From: Deltaproteobacteria bacterium
Lineage (GTDB): Bacteria > Desulfobacterota > Desulfuromonadia > Desulfuromonadales > JAAYDE01
Assembly (NCBI GenBank): GCA_017417085.1
Contig: JAFPZV010000237.1
Coordinates: 1-5,309 of the forward strand
DNA length: 5,309 nucleotides
Direction of reading: 5' to 3'
A model generated the notes under the pieces. The model was not told the origin of the DNA. It did not search any database and saw nothing but the letters and a program-made list of their open reading frames with translations. Position 1 is the first letter of the stretch. Every line of letters begins with the position of its first letter. A program made the translations under genes and the position numbers. Of the stretch, positions 1-5,309 are shown piece after piece.

Positions 1-250
1 GTCCCGCCCTCGGCAGCATGGCATATTCGGCCGTCACCCAACCACGCCCCTCGCCGCGCATGAAGGGCGGAACCGTTTCCTCGACCGAGGCATTGCACAG
101 CACCACAGTATTGCCATAGCGCGTCAAGACCGAACCTTCGGCGTAACGGTTGAAACCCATTTCAAAACTGACGGCGCGCAGCGCATCCGGCAAGCGACCG
201 TCCGCGCGTGTAAACTGTCCAGGTCTTTCCTGCAAGGTATCGTTCAACAT
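1..250 (-). CDS. rph: RNase PH, N-terminal part (truncated by window edge)
   Basis: This is the first 83 codons of RNase PH, a phosphate-dependent 3'-to-5' exoribonuclease that trims tRNA 3' ends and works as a ring-shaped hexamer in the cytoplasm. The translation shows the family signature in order: ADGR (residues 16-19), the segment around [10 protein letters not shown] (33-42), [12 protein letters not shown] (47-58), [12 protein letters not shown] (60-71) and [10 protein letters not shown] (73-82). The phosphate-binding and catalytic residues of the C-terminal part lie outside the window. The ATG at 248-250 is chosen. It adds about 13 residues before the DGR motif compared with the usual short leader. 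A purine-rich GGGGAAG sits only two bases before this ATG, so the next codon (TTG, 245-247) or TTG at residue 6 could be the true start. The gene follows lepB by 37 bases on the same strand and is probably co-transcribed with it. Identity is very likely; the exact start is less certain. Confidence 0.93.
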   Translation of the reverse strand, partial: MLNDTLQERPGQFTRADGRLPDALRAVSFEMGFNRYAEGSVLTRYGNTVVLCNASVEETVPPFMRGEGRGWVTAEYAMLPRAG

Positions 251-287
251 TTCTTCCCCATTTTCTTATGTGAAAAGAGCCGCCCCA

Positions 288-1511
288 TCAGTCAATGGTG
301 CGGAAGAGCCGCCCCCAGCGCGGACGCTTGCGCTCCCTGTCCCAGGACCAGTACTTGATCCAGGCGCGGCCCTTGATGGCCCGGGCATCGACAAAGCCCC
401 AGAAACGGCTGTCCAGCGAACGGTCGCGATTGTCGCCCATCACGAAGTACTGCCCTTCCGGTACGGTCACCGGTCCGAAGAAGTCGCGCGGCGAGCCTGC
501 GGCAGGAAGCAGATCGGGTTCCTTGTGCACTTCCTGCGGGATCTTGACCGCCTCACCGTTGAGGTAGAGCTGCTTGGCACGCAGTTCCACCTTGTCACCC
601 GGAAGCCCGACCACGCGCTTGATGAAATCACGCCGTTTGATCCAGGGTTTGCCGGCATCCTCCGGAAATTCGAAGACAATGATATCGCCGCGCTGCGGAG
701 CGCGCAGTTTCAACAGCTCGCGATCCACCACCGGCATCCGGACACCGTAGATGAACTTGTTGACCATCAGATAGTCGCCCACCAGAAGCGTATCTTCCAT
801 GGAGCCGGAAGGAATGTTGAAGGCCTGCACCACATAGACCCGCACGCACATCGCCAATACAAAGGCAATAAGCAATGCCTCCAGCGTGTCAAACCAGCCA
901 TACTTTGCCCGGAAAGCCGCCGCATCGGGCGCAAAGGCACCGCCCGCAACCCGTTTGCGCAAAGCGCCTGTCAACAGCAGCAGCAGAAAATCGCCAAGCA
1001 TGCCACTGGTCAGCAGGACCAGCAGCGCGCCCAGCGCCAGACGGGCAAGCGTTTGTTCCGGACCAAAGTTGAACAGATCCGCCGAGGCGAAATGGGTCAG
1101 CGCCCCGTGCACCGGCAAGGCGATCAAGGCCGTCCACCAAATCATATTCGGATTCCTGAGGGTATCCTTGCGCAAGGCAAACCAGGCACCGTACAAAAAG
1201 ACCGCGGACAGCAGCACCAATATCGCCAGCAGTATCCATCCAAATTTGCCTGGTACCGTGTAGGCCGGAAACAGGATCCAGCTCATTCCCTGGAACAGGC
1301 AGAGCAACCCGAAACACCGGGTCTTCAGATGATCCCCCGCACTGCCCTGCCGCAGACGGACGGCAGGGGAAAGCGTTCCGGAACCCGTCTCCGGTTTTGC
1401 CGCAGATGCCTCTTTCCCTGCCATATCGTTCATCGCCGCGGCATTTTCTTCCGCCCTGCGGGCCTGGGCGCGATTTCTCTTTTCCCGGTTCTTGCTGATC
1501 TTCTTGACCAT
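288..1511 (-). CDS. lepB: Signal peptidase I with multi-pass N-terminal extension
   Basis: Signal peptidase I (family S26) cleaves signal peptides from exported proteins at the outer face of the cytoplasmic membrane. The C-terminal 200 residues hold the complete enzyme: a membrane anchor (about 207-228), the IPSGSM box with nucleophile Ser237, the box-C/D segment RRDFIKRVVGLPGD (293-306) with general base Lys298, and GDNRDRSLDSRFWGFV (359-374). All catalytic residues are present. The protein is 407 residues, longer than the roughly 200-320 usual for the family. The excess is N-terminal: a Lys/Arg/Ala-rich cytoplasmic stretch (1-62), then hydrophobic segments near 66-85, 89-112, 122-140 and 153-182. 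The ATG at 1509-1511 has only a weak purine-rich upstream sequence (GAAAGAAGAACGGA); a start at Met27 would remove part of the charged stretch but none of the membrane segments. It lies 84 bases after lepA and 37 before rph, all on one strand, so an operon is likely. lepA-lepB is a common bacterial pairing. Function is secure; the role of the extension is unknown. Confidence 0.96.
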   Translation of the reverse strand: MVKKISKNREKRNRAQARRAEENAAAMNDMAGKEASAAKPETGSGTLSPAVRLRQGSAGDHLKTRCFGLLCLFQGMSWILFPAYTVPGKFGWILLAILVLLSAVFLYGAWFALRKDTLRNPNMIWWTALIALPVHGALTHFASADLFNFGPEQTLARLALGALLVLLTSGMLGDFLLLLLTGALRKRVAGGAFAPDAAAFRAKYGWFDTLEALLIAFVLAMCVRVYVVQAFNIPSGSMEDTLLVGDYLMVNKFIYGVRMPVVDRELLKLRAPQRGDIIVFEFPEDAGKPWIKRRDFIKRVVGLPGDKVELRAKQLYLNGEAVKIPQEVHKEPDLLPAAGSPRDFFGPVTVPEGQYFVMGDNRDRSLDSRFWGFVDARAIKGRAWIKYWSWDRERKRPRWGRLFRTID

Positions 1512-1595
1512 GATGTCCGTTCTTCTTTCATTCCAATTCGTTTTTGTTCAAAATTTCGTTCTTTAGGCAAGCGCCTTTCCCGAACCGGCAGCGCC

Positions 1596-3398
1596 CTACT
1601 CTTCCGAAATTTTCAATACGGCCAGGAAGGCTTCCTGCGGGATCTCCACCTTGCCGATCTGCTTCATGCGCTTCGTCCCTTCCTTCTGCTTCTCCAGCAG
1701 TTTGCGCTTACGGGAAATATCGCCGCCGTAACACTTGGCCGTCACATCCTTGCGCACCGCCTTGACGTTGACCCGCGCCACGATCTTGCCGCCGATCGCC
1801 GCCTGAATGGCCACCTCGTACTGCTGGCGGGGAATGAACTCCTTCATCTTGACGATCAGATCCCGGCCGCGCCGTTCCGCCGTATCGCGGTGCACCACCA
1901 GCGACAGCGCATCCACCGGATCGCCGTTGATGAGGATGTTGAGACGCACCAGGCGTCCGGGACGGTACTCCAAAAACTCGTAGTCCAACGAGGCGTAGCC
2001 CCGCGAAATGGATTTCAGGCGATCGTAGAAGTCGAGCACTATTTCGTTCAGTGGCAACTCGTAAACGACGATCACCCGATCGGCGGTCAGATAGCGGATC
2101 TCACGCTGAACGCCGCGCTTTTCCTCGCACAGGGCCAGCACCGGGCCAACAAATTCGTGCGGCAGATGAATGGAAGCCAGAATGAAGGGCTCATCCACGC
2201 CCGTCAGCACCGACTCGTCGGGCATCTTGATGGCGCTGTCCACCCGCACGACCTTGCCGTCCGAGGTATGCGCGAAGTAGACGACGGTCGGCGCGGTGGT
2301 GATAAGGTTGACGTTGAACTCGCGCTCCAGCCGCTCCTGAATGATCTCCATGTGCAAAAGGCCCAGGAAACCGCAGCGGAAACCGAAGCCCAGCGCCACC
2401 GAGGTTTCCGGTTCAAAGGAAAAGGAGGAATCGTTGAGCTGCAGCTTCTCCATGGCGTCGCGCAGCGCGTCGTAGCCGGCCGGATCGACCGGATAGAGCC
2501 CGGAGAAGACCATCGGCTTGACCTCCATGAAGCCCGGCAGGGGCTGGGCGGTCGGCCGGTGAACATGGGTGATGGTTTCTCCGACCCGGGCATCCTGCAC
2601 CCCCTTGATACCGGAGATGAGAAAACCCACCTCGCCCGCCGACAGCGATTCGACTTCCACCGGATGCGGATCGAACACGCCGACCTTGAGCACTTCGCAG
2701 CTGCGGTTGCCGGACATGAGCAGGATCTTGTCGCCTCGCGCAAGCGTGCCGTCCATCACGCGGATCATCGTGATGACGCCCTGATAGGCATCGTACCAGG
2801 AATCAAAAATCAGCGCCTTGAGCGGCGCTTCCGGATCGCCGTGGGGCGGCGGAATGCGCTGCACCAGCGCCTCCAGAATATCACCGATGCCTATTCCCTC
2901 CTTGGCGCTGGCCTCAATGGCGTCCTGCGCGTCAATGCCGATAATCTCCTCTATCTCCTTGCGCACCAGTTCGGGATTGGCGCCCGGCAGATCGATCTTG
3001 TTCAGCACCGGAAAGATCTCCAGATTCTGATCGATGGCCAGGTAGACATTGGCAAGCGTCTGCGCCTCCACGCCCTGGGAGGCATCCACCACCAGCAGCG
3101 CACCCTCGCAGGCGTACAGCGATCGGCTCACCTCATAGGAAAAATCGACATGGCCCGGTGTATCGATAAGATTCAATATATACTGCTGGCCATCTTTCGC
3201 CTTGTAGGTGAGACGCACCGACTGCGCCTTGATGGTGATCCCCCGTTCACGCTCAAGCTCCATTTTATCCAGAAACTGGTCGGTGCGTTCGCGCTCTGTC
3301 AGGGCTCCCGTAGCTTCCATCAGGCGATCCGCCAGCGTTGATTTGCCGTGATCAATGTGGGCGATAATCGAAAAATTGCGGATAAAACGTTGATCCAT
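1596..3398 (-). CDS. lepA: Elongation factor 4 (LepA GTPase)
   Basis: LepA/EF4 is a translational GTPase related to EF-G that binds the ribosome and has been linked to back-translocation and 30S biogenesis. The 600-residue product matches the usual family length. G-motifs are intact: G1 AHIDHGKST (13-21), G2 RGITIK (52-57), G3 DTPGH (79-83, with the catalytic-type His83), G4 NKID (133-136) and G5 SAK (164-166). Domain II, the EF-G-like domains III and V, and the LepA-specific C-terminal domain follow. The hallmark [20 protein letters not shown] stretch lies near the end, followed by [12 protein letters not shown]. The ATG at 3396-3398 is supported by AAGGAG four bases upstream and by the family-typical start [14 protein letters not shown]. 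It is the first gene of the minus-strand block, preceded by a long untranslated region and followed by lepB. Base use is strongly GC-biased: TTA, CTA and TCA codons are so rare that the opposite strand stays open for most of the gene. No defect is visible. Confidence 0.98.
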   Translation of the reverse strand: MDQRFIRNFSIIAHIDHGKSTLADRLMEATGALTERERTDQFLDKMELERERGITIKAQSVRLTYKAKDGQQYILNLIDTPGHVDFSYEVSRSLYACEGALLVVDASQGVEAQTLANVYLAIDQNLEIFPVLNKIDLPGANPELVRKEIEEIIGIDAQDAIEASAKEGIGIGDILEALVQRIPPPHGDPEAPLKALIFDSWYDAYQGVITMIRVMDGTLARGDKILLMSGNRSCEVLKVGVFDPHPVEVESLSAGEVGFLISGIKGVQDARVGETITHVHRPTAQPLPGFMEVKPMVFSGLYPVDPAGYDALRDAMEKLQLNDSSFSFEPETSVALGFGFRCGFLGLLHMEIIQERLEREFNVNLITTAPTVVYFAHTSDGKVVRVDSAIKMPDESVLTGVDEPFILASIHLPHEFVGPVLALCEEKRGVQREIRYLTADRVIVVYELPLNEIVLDFYDRLKSISRGYASLDYEFLEYRPGRLVRLNILINGDPVDALSLVVHRDTAERRGRDLIVKMKEFIPRQQYEVAIQAAIGGKIVARVNVKAVRKDVTAKCYGGDISRKRKLLEKQKEGTKRMKQIGKVEIPQEAFLAVLKISEE

Positions 3399-3402
3399 GG
3401 AA

Positions 3403-3408
3403 CTCCTT
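3403..3408 (-). promoter_or_regulatory. lepA ribosome binding site
   Basis: On the minus strand AAGGAG lies four bases before the lepA ATG (3398-3396), within GTGAAGGAG. It supports the annotated start. Spacing is slightly short, but the match to the anti-Shine-Dalgarno sequence is good. Confidence 0.8.
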
Positions 3409-3438
3409 CACCGTTTTACTCATTTTGGGAATGTACAA

Positions 3439-3465
3439 GGGGAAAACGCCTGATTCGTCTTCCCC
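3439..3465. other. Imperfect hairpin in the lepA leader
   Basis: GGGGAA (3439-3444) is complementary to TTCCCC (3460-3465). After one A/C mismatch, ACG (3446-3448) pairs with CGT (3456-3458), leaving a seven-base loop. No T-run follows in either direction, so this would be an RNA structure rather than a terminator. It lies about 40 bases upstream of the lepA start codon. It may be a chance structure. Confidence 0.35.
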
Positions 3466-3473
3466 AAAAGGGA

Positions 3474-3493
3474 AAAACGGCAAATGCCGTTTT
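3474..3493 (-). terminator. Attenuator-like hairpin in the lepA leader
   Basis: AAAACGGC (3474-3481) and GCCGTTTT (3486-3493) form a perfect eight-base-pair inverted repeat with a four-base loop. Read on the minus strand, the second arm runs into GCCGTTTTT, so the RNA would be a short hairpin ending in a U-run, like a weak intrinsic terminator. It lies about 75 bases upstream of lepA on the lepA-coding strand, where a terminator would act as an attenuator. Only four of the pairs are G-C, so termination may be inefficient. Alternatives are a DNA-binding palindrome or chance. Confidence 0.4.
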
Positions 3494-3577
3494 CAAACAA
3501 ATGCTCTTTATAACGTAAAGCCCGGTTTCATCCAACCCGAAAAGCACGGTGAATTCTTTCGATCCTCTGGTGTTTCC

Positions 3578-3605
3578 AAAAGCCGTTTCCTCCGGCTTCC
3601 TTTTT
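3578..3605. terminator. Small hairpin with T-runs on both sides
   Basis: AAGCCG (3580-3585) pairs with CGGCTT (3593-3598) around a seven-base loop. On the plus strand the stem is followed two bases later by TTTTT (3601-3605). On the minus strand the closing arm continues as CGGCTTTT. Either direction therefore resembles a short intrinsic terminator. No gene lies upstream in the plus direction within the intergenic region, so a role in the minus-strand lepA leader is more plausible. The six-base-pair stem is weak and could be coincidental. Confidence 0.4.
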
Positions 3606-3622
3606 GTAAAGATGTGCAAATC

Positions 3623-3650
3623 TTGATTACAGGACAGATGGGATCATATT
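3623..3650 (+). promoter_or_regulatory. Candidate promoter for the lipoprotein gene
   Basis: TTGATT (3623-3628) matches four of six bases of the sigma-70 -35 box. CATATT (3645-3650) follows 16 bases later and matches four of six bases of the -10 box. The site sits at the start of the most AT-rich stretch, about 80 bases before the lipoprotein start codon. It competes with the TATGAT-based reading given for 3642-3670; the sequence alone cannot decide between them. Confidence 0.35.
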
Positions 3651-3670
3651 AAAATTAAATTACTATGATC
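3642..3670. promoter_or_regulatory. Symmetric inverted repeat, candidate divergent promoter or operator
   Basis: GATCATA (3642-3648) and TATGATC (3664-3670) are a perfect seven-base inverted repeat around a 15-base spacer of almost only A and T. Each arm, read outward, gives TATGAT, five of six bases of the -10 consensus. One faces lepA on the minus strand and the other faces the lipoprotein gene on the plus strand. Neither has a good -35 box at 16-18 bases (best three of six), so the site could instead be an operator for a dimeric regulator. Position between divergent genes favours a regulatory role of some kind. Confidence 0.4.
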
Positions 3671-3714
3671 AGAAAGCGGATATCTTGTACAAAGAGCCCG
3701 TTCACCCCCATTTC

Positions 3715-3720
3715 AAAAGG
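3715..3720 (+). promoter_or_regulatory. Ribosome binding site of the lipoprotein gene
   Basis: AAAAGG followed by an A-rich spacer of eight bases precedes the ATG at 3729. It is a partial Shine-Dalgarno match with normal spacing, and it supports this start over the earlier out-of-frame ATG at 3665. Confidence 0.6.
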
Positions 3721-3728
3721 AAAAAAAC

Positions 3729-4466
3729 ATGACGCGGACAAAAAAATACAAGTACACGGCCGTTTTTTTGCTGGCGGCACTGCTGATCAGCTGCACGGCC
3801 TATCACAGCCGGGAGATTTCCTTCAAACATCCCTCGTACTATTCCAACATGCAAACTCTCGCCGGCGCGCATATCGCGGCCCAGGCCCACGACCGTGATG
3901 CCAAGGATCTGTTCGGCTTCGATATCCGCGGCGCGGGGCTGTTTCCGGTTCAGATAATCATCGACAACACCGGCGATCAACAGTTTGAAGTGGTGCCCTC
4001 GCAGACCTTCCTCATTGATGATCAGGGAAACATGTGGAATCTGCTGCGCAGTGAAACCGCCTACAATCGTCTGGAACAAAGCGGTACCTTTGAAAAAATC
4101 GCCTCCGGCGGCGGCAAGGGCGCCATCCTGGGGGCGGCGGGCGGTGCGCTGGTGGGAGCCGCCATCGGCATTGTGTCCAGAACCAATGTTGCCGTTGCGG
4201 CAGGCCAGGGCGCGGCGATCGGCGGCGCGGGCGGAGCTGTCATCGGCGGAGTCCAGGGAGGCAGTGACCGATCGGTCGGCGAGGAGATTTCGCGCGATCT
4301 TGCCGCCCGGGAACTTAAAAACAAGGTCATAGCCCCGGGGGTTCTGACCCACGGTTTCCTCTTCTTCCCCGGAGAAGCGCCTTCAGCACGGACGCTGCGT
4401 TTGCAGATGACGGAAGTTGAATCCGGAAAAGTGCATACGCTCTTCTTCGACCTCGCCAGTCGTTAA
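3729..4466 (+). CDS. Predicted lipoprotein with central glycine zipper
   Basis: A 245-residue envelope protein of unknown specific function. The N-terminus is a lipoprotein signal peptide: basic residues (1-9, several Lys/Arg), a hydrophobic core AVFLLAALLI (11-20) and the lipobox LISC, giving lipidated Cys22. Residue +2 is Thr rather than Asp, so in an enterobacterial-type Lol system the outer membrane would be the expected site. The N-terminal half of the mature chain (about 23-120) looks globular, with a beta-rich patch near FPVQIIIDN (72-80). Residues 126-178 are a Gly/Ala-rich double glycine zipper with repeated GxxxG-type spacing and two hydrophobic stretches of about 22 residues, separated by RTN. 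Glycine zippers are common in envelope proteins that oligomerise or insert in membranes. A charged helix (181-199) and a likely beta region (205-243) follow. The gene is monocistronic in appearance: its own ribosome binding site upstream and a strong terminator 44 bases downstream. I do not recognise a named family, so no function is claimed beyond the lipoprotein call. Confidence 0.88.
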   Translation: MTRTKKYKYTAVFLLAALLISCTAYHSREISFKHPSYYSNMQTLAGAHIAAQAHDRDAKDLFGFDIRGAGLFPVQIIIDNTGDQQFEVVPSQTFLIDDQGNMWNLLRSETAYNRLEQSGTFEKIASGGGKGAILGAAGGALVGAAIGIVSRTNVAVAAGQGAAIGGAGGAVIGGVQGGSDRSVGEEISRDLAARELKNKVIAPGVLTHGFLFFPGEAPSARTLRLQMTEVESGKVHTLFFDLASR

Positions 4467-4509
4467 AAAGGCTGCTTCGGCTGTAAAACGAATTGCCCTC
4501 AAAAAAACT

Positions 4510-4555
4510 GGCAGCGGCGTCAGATGGATACACAAAGCTGACGCCGCTGTCTTTT
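4510..4555 (+). terminator. Strong intrinsic terminator after the lipoprotein gene
   Basis: CAGCGGCGTCAG (4512-4523) and CTGACGCCGCTG (4538-4549) form a perfect twelve-base-pair stem, extended by a G-T and a G-C pair to 4510 and 4551, with a 14-base loop. TTTT (4552-4555) follows. It starts 43 bases after the stop codon of the lipoprotein gene, in the right place to end that transcript and isolate it from the next gene. On the minus strand the same hairpin is followed after two bases by seven T residues (complement of 4501-4507), so it can also stop antisense transcription. Confidence 0.88.
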
Positions 4556-4562
4556 CCAACCC

Positions 4563-4595
4563 TTGCAAAAATGACGCTTGCCGTTGTAGTAAAAT
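4563..4595 (+). promoter_or_regulatory. Candidate promoter of the AAA-ATPase-like gene
   Basis: TTGCAA (4563-4568) resembles a -35 box. TAGTAA (4587-4592, spacing 18) or TAAAAT (4590-4595, five of six consensus bases but spacing 21) could be the -10 box. The fit is imperfect. It is listed because the preceding terminator means this gene needs its own promoter and only about 70 bases are available. Confidence 0.3.
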
Positions 4596-4615
4596 GCGCA
4601 AAACCGCCCGTTTTT

Positions 4616-4623
4616 AAAGGAGG
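4616..4623 (+). promoter_or_regulatory. Consensus ribosome binding site of the AAA-ATPase-like gene
   Basis: AAAGGAGG lies six bases before the ATG at 4630. It is a near-perfect Shine-Dalgarno sequence at optimal spacing, the best in this window, and it fixes the start of the following gene. Confidence 0.85.
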
Positions 4624-4629
4624 CGCGCC

Positions 4630-5309
4630 ATGAACGAAGGCCTTCAAATCCTGCCCATCGGGATACAGAATTTCGAGATGCTGCGGCGGGAGGATTTTCT
4701 TTATGTCGACAAGACTGGTCAGCTTCTGAAGCTGATTAAAAACGGCAGACGCTACTTTCTTTCGCGGCCGCGGCGCTTCGGCAAATCGCTCACCATCTCG
4801 ACGCTCGACGCCATGTTAAGCGGCAAAGCGGAGCTTTTCAGGGGACTGGCTGCAGAAAACTGGGTGGCGCTACAGGCCCAAAATCCCGCGCCGGTGCTGC
4901 GGCTGGACATGAGCACAATGGAGACGGAGGCTCCTTCTTCGTTTGAAAATTCTCTTTGCGAGACTTTGGCACGCCGGGGCATGCAGGAGAATGTACGTTT
5001 TATCAGCAGGGCAGCCAGAGGCATGCTTGAGGATCTTTTGGGAGGATTGTACCGTACCCATGGCCCCGTCGTTGTGCTGATCGACGAGTATGACAAACCC
5101 ATTCTTGACAACATCGGCAATATTGAAGCGGCCGACGCAATGCGCCAGGCGCTGCGCTCCTTTTACACGGTGCTGAAAGGCTGCGACGAGTATTTGCGTT
5201 TCGTTTTGCTGACCGGCATCTCGAAGTTCAGCAAGGTGGGCGTTTTTTCCGCCATGAACAACCTGAACGACATTTCCATGGATGAGCAGTATGGCGACAT
5301 TGTGGGTTA
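4630..5309 (+). CDS. AAA-ATPase-like / PD-(D/E)XK family protein, N-terminal part
   Basis: The first 226 codons of a gene that runs off the window, with no stop in frame. The start matches the AAA-ATPase-like family (Pfam PF09820): LPIGIQNFEMLR (8-19), then DFLYVDKTGQL (22-32). A Walker-A-like loop follows, SRPRRFGKSL (45-54), with Arg-Arg-Phe in place of the usual small residues and Lys52/Ser53 as the phosphate-binding pair. The Walker B segment VVVLIDEYDKPIL (147-159) has Asp152/Glu153, and a sensor-like LLTGISKFSK (193-202) is followed by VFSAMNNLNDISM. Full-length members are usually 500-600 residues, and many end in a PD-(D/E)XK nuclease-like domain (PF08011), which would lie outside this window. 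The biochemical role is not established; a nucleotide-dependent nuclease is an inference from the domains. The family often occurs as many paralogues in anaerobic bacteria. The gene is isolated from its upstream neighbour by a strong terminator. Family assignment is strong; function is open. Confidence 0.9.
   Translation, partial: MNEGLQILPIGIQNFEMLRREDFLYVDKTGQLLKLIKNGRRYFLSRPRRFGKSLTISTLDAMLSGKAELFRGLAAENWVALQAQNPAPVLRLDMSTMETEAPSSFENSLCETLARRGMQENVRFISRAARGMLEDLLGGLYRTHGPVVVLIDEYDKPILDNIGNIEAADAMRQALRSFYTVLKGCDEYLRFVLLTGISKFSKVGVFSAMNNLNDISMDEQYGDIVG

Larger units (their letters stand above)
3399..3728. other. Divergent intergenic region between lepA and the lipoprotein gene
   Basis: These 330 bases separate two genes pointing away from each other. 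They are visibly more AT-rich than the flanking genes, most of all at 3643-3670. The region holds a near-symmetric divergent promoter candidate (3642-3670), three inverted repeats on the lepA side (3439-3465, 3474-3493, 3578-3605), and the ribosome binding sites of both neighbours. Open frames of about 67 and 75 codons exist on either strand, but they begin with TTG, lack a convincing Shine-Dalgarno sequence and show no recognisable composition or motif, so no protein gene is called. If lepA transcription starts near the inverted repeat at 3642-3670, its leader is over 200 bases long, unusually long for a housekeeping gene. Confidence 0.8.

Noticed and set aside
1512..1595. Possible terminator or promoter between lepA and lepB
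   Set aside because: The 84-base gap is AT-rich at its lepB end and contains only a four-base-pair AGGC/GCCT hairpin and no convincing -35/-10 pair, so it does not break the proposed operon.
150..3341. A 3.2-kb open frame on the plus strand covering lepA and lepB
   Set aside because: It is in exact codon register with both minus-strand genes, so only TTA, CTA or TCA sense codons could interrupt it, and these are avoided in this GC-rich coding sequence. Its stop is the complement of the TCA codon of Ser20 in the LepA P-loop. The translation is Arg/His/Gln-rich with no recognisable domain, and the opposite strand encodes two unmistakable proteins.
3416..3619. A 67-codon minus-strand frame just upstream of lepA, possible leader peptide
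   Set aside because: It starts with TTG, lacks a Shine-Dalgarno sequence, shows no run of regulatory codons or recognisable motif, and overlaps the hairpins. A translated leader is not excluded but is unsupported.
3425..3652. A 75-codon plus-strand frame in the intergenic region
   Set aside because: It begins with TTG without a ribosome binding site or promoter and runs through the hairpins and the -10-like region; it looks like chance.
3702..4352. A 216-codon minus-strand open frame opposite the lipoprotein gene
   Set aside because: The plus strand has a ribosome binding site, signal peptide, lipobox and terminator; the minus frame has no such support and is a composition-driven shadow.
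4622..4629. GGCGCGCC (AscI site) exactly before the start codon, and GCGGCCGC (NotI site) at 4763-4770, suggesting an engineered construct
   Set aside because: Rare-cutter sites of this composition arise naturally in GC-rich DNA. The surrounding sequence is continuous genomic context with no vector, tag or linker sequence.

Overview
The window is a stretch of GC-rich bacterial chromosome with two divergent transcription blocks separated by an AT-richer intergenic region of about 330 bases. Gene content points to a Gram-negative bacterium: signal peptidase I next to lepA, and a lipobox protein with a glycine zipper. The style of the LepA protein and the presence of an AAA-ATPase-like/PD-(D/E)XK family protein fit an anaerobic deltaproteobacterium (Desulfobacterota-like). 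That placement is inference from recall of sequence style, not from a search.

The minus-strand block (3398 down to 1) reads lepA (translation factor EF4), then lepB (signal peptidase I), then the start of rph (RNase PH, cut by the window edge). Gaps are 84 and 37 bases with no convincing terminator between genes, so this is probably one housekeeping operon linking a ribosome back-translocase, a secretory-protein processing enzyme and a tRNA 3'-end nuclease. LepB carries an unusual N-terminal extension of about 200 residues with about four extra predicted membrane segments.

The intergenic region (3399-3728) holds a 7-bp inverted repeat whose two arms each contain an outward-facing TATGAT box, so it may be a back-to-back divergent promoter or an operator. 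Two or three hairpins follow in what would be a long lepA leader. Two of them look like weak intrinsic terminators and share complementary arms, which would allow alternative folding.

The plus-strand block has a gene for a 245-residue lipoprotein with a central glycine-zipper segment (3729-4466), a strong 12-14 bp hairpin terminator (4510-4555), and then an AAA-ATPase-like protein with a consensus Shine-Dalgarno sequence, truncated by the window end (4630-5309). The last gene belongs to a family often present in many copies in anaerobe genomes and is the most accessory-looking item here. I see no RNA genes, CRISPR arrays, insertion sequences or attachment sites, and no clear evidence of a wholly new system. 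The most original items are the LepB extension, the lepA leader and the uncharacterised lipoprotein.
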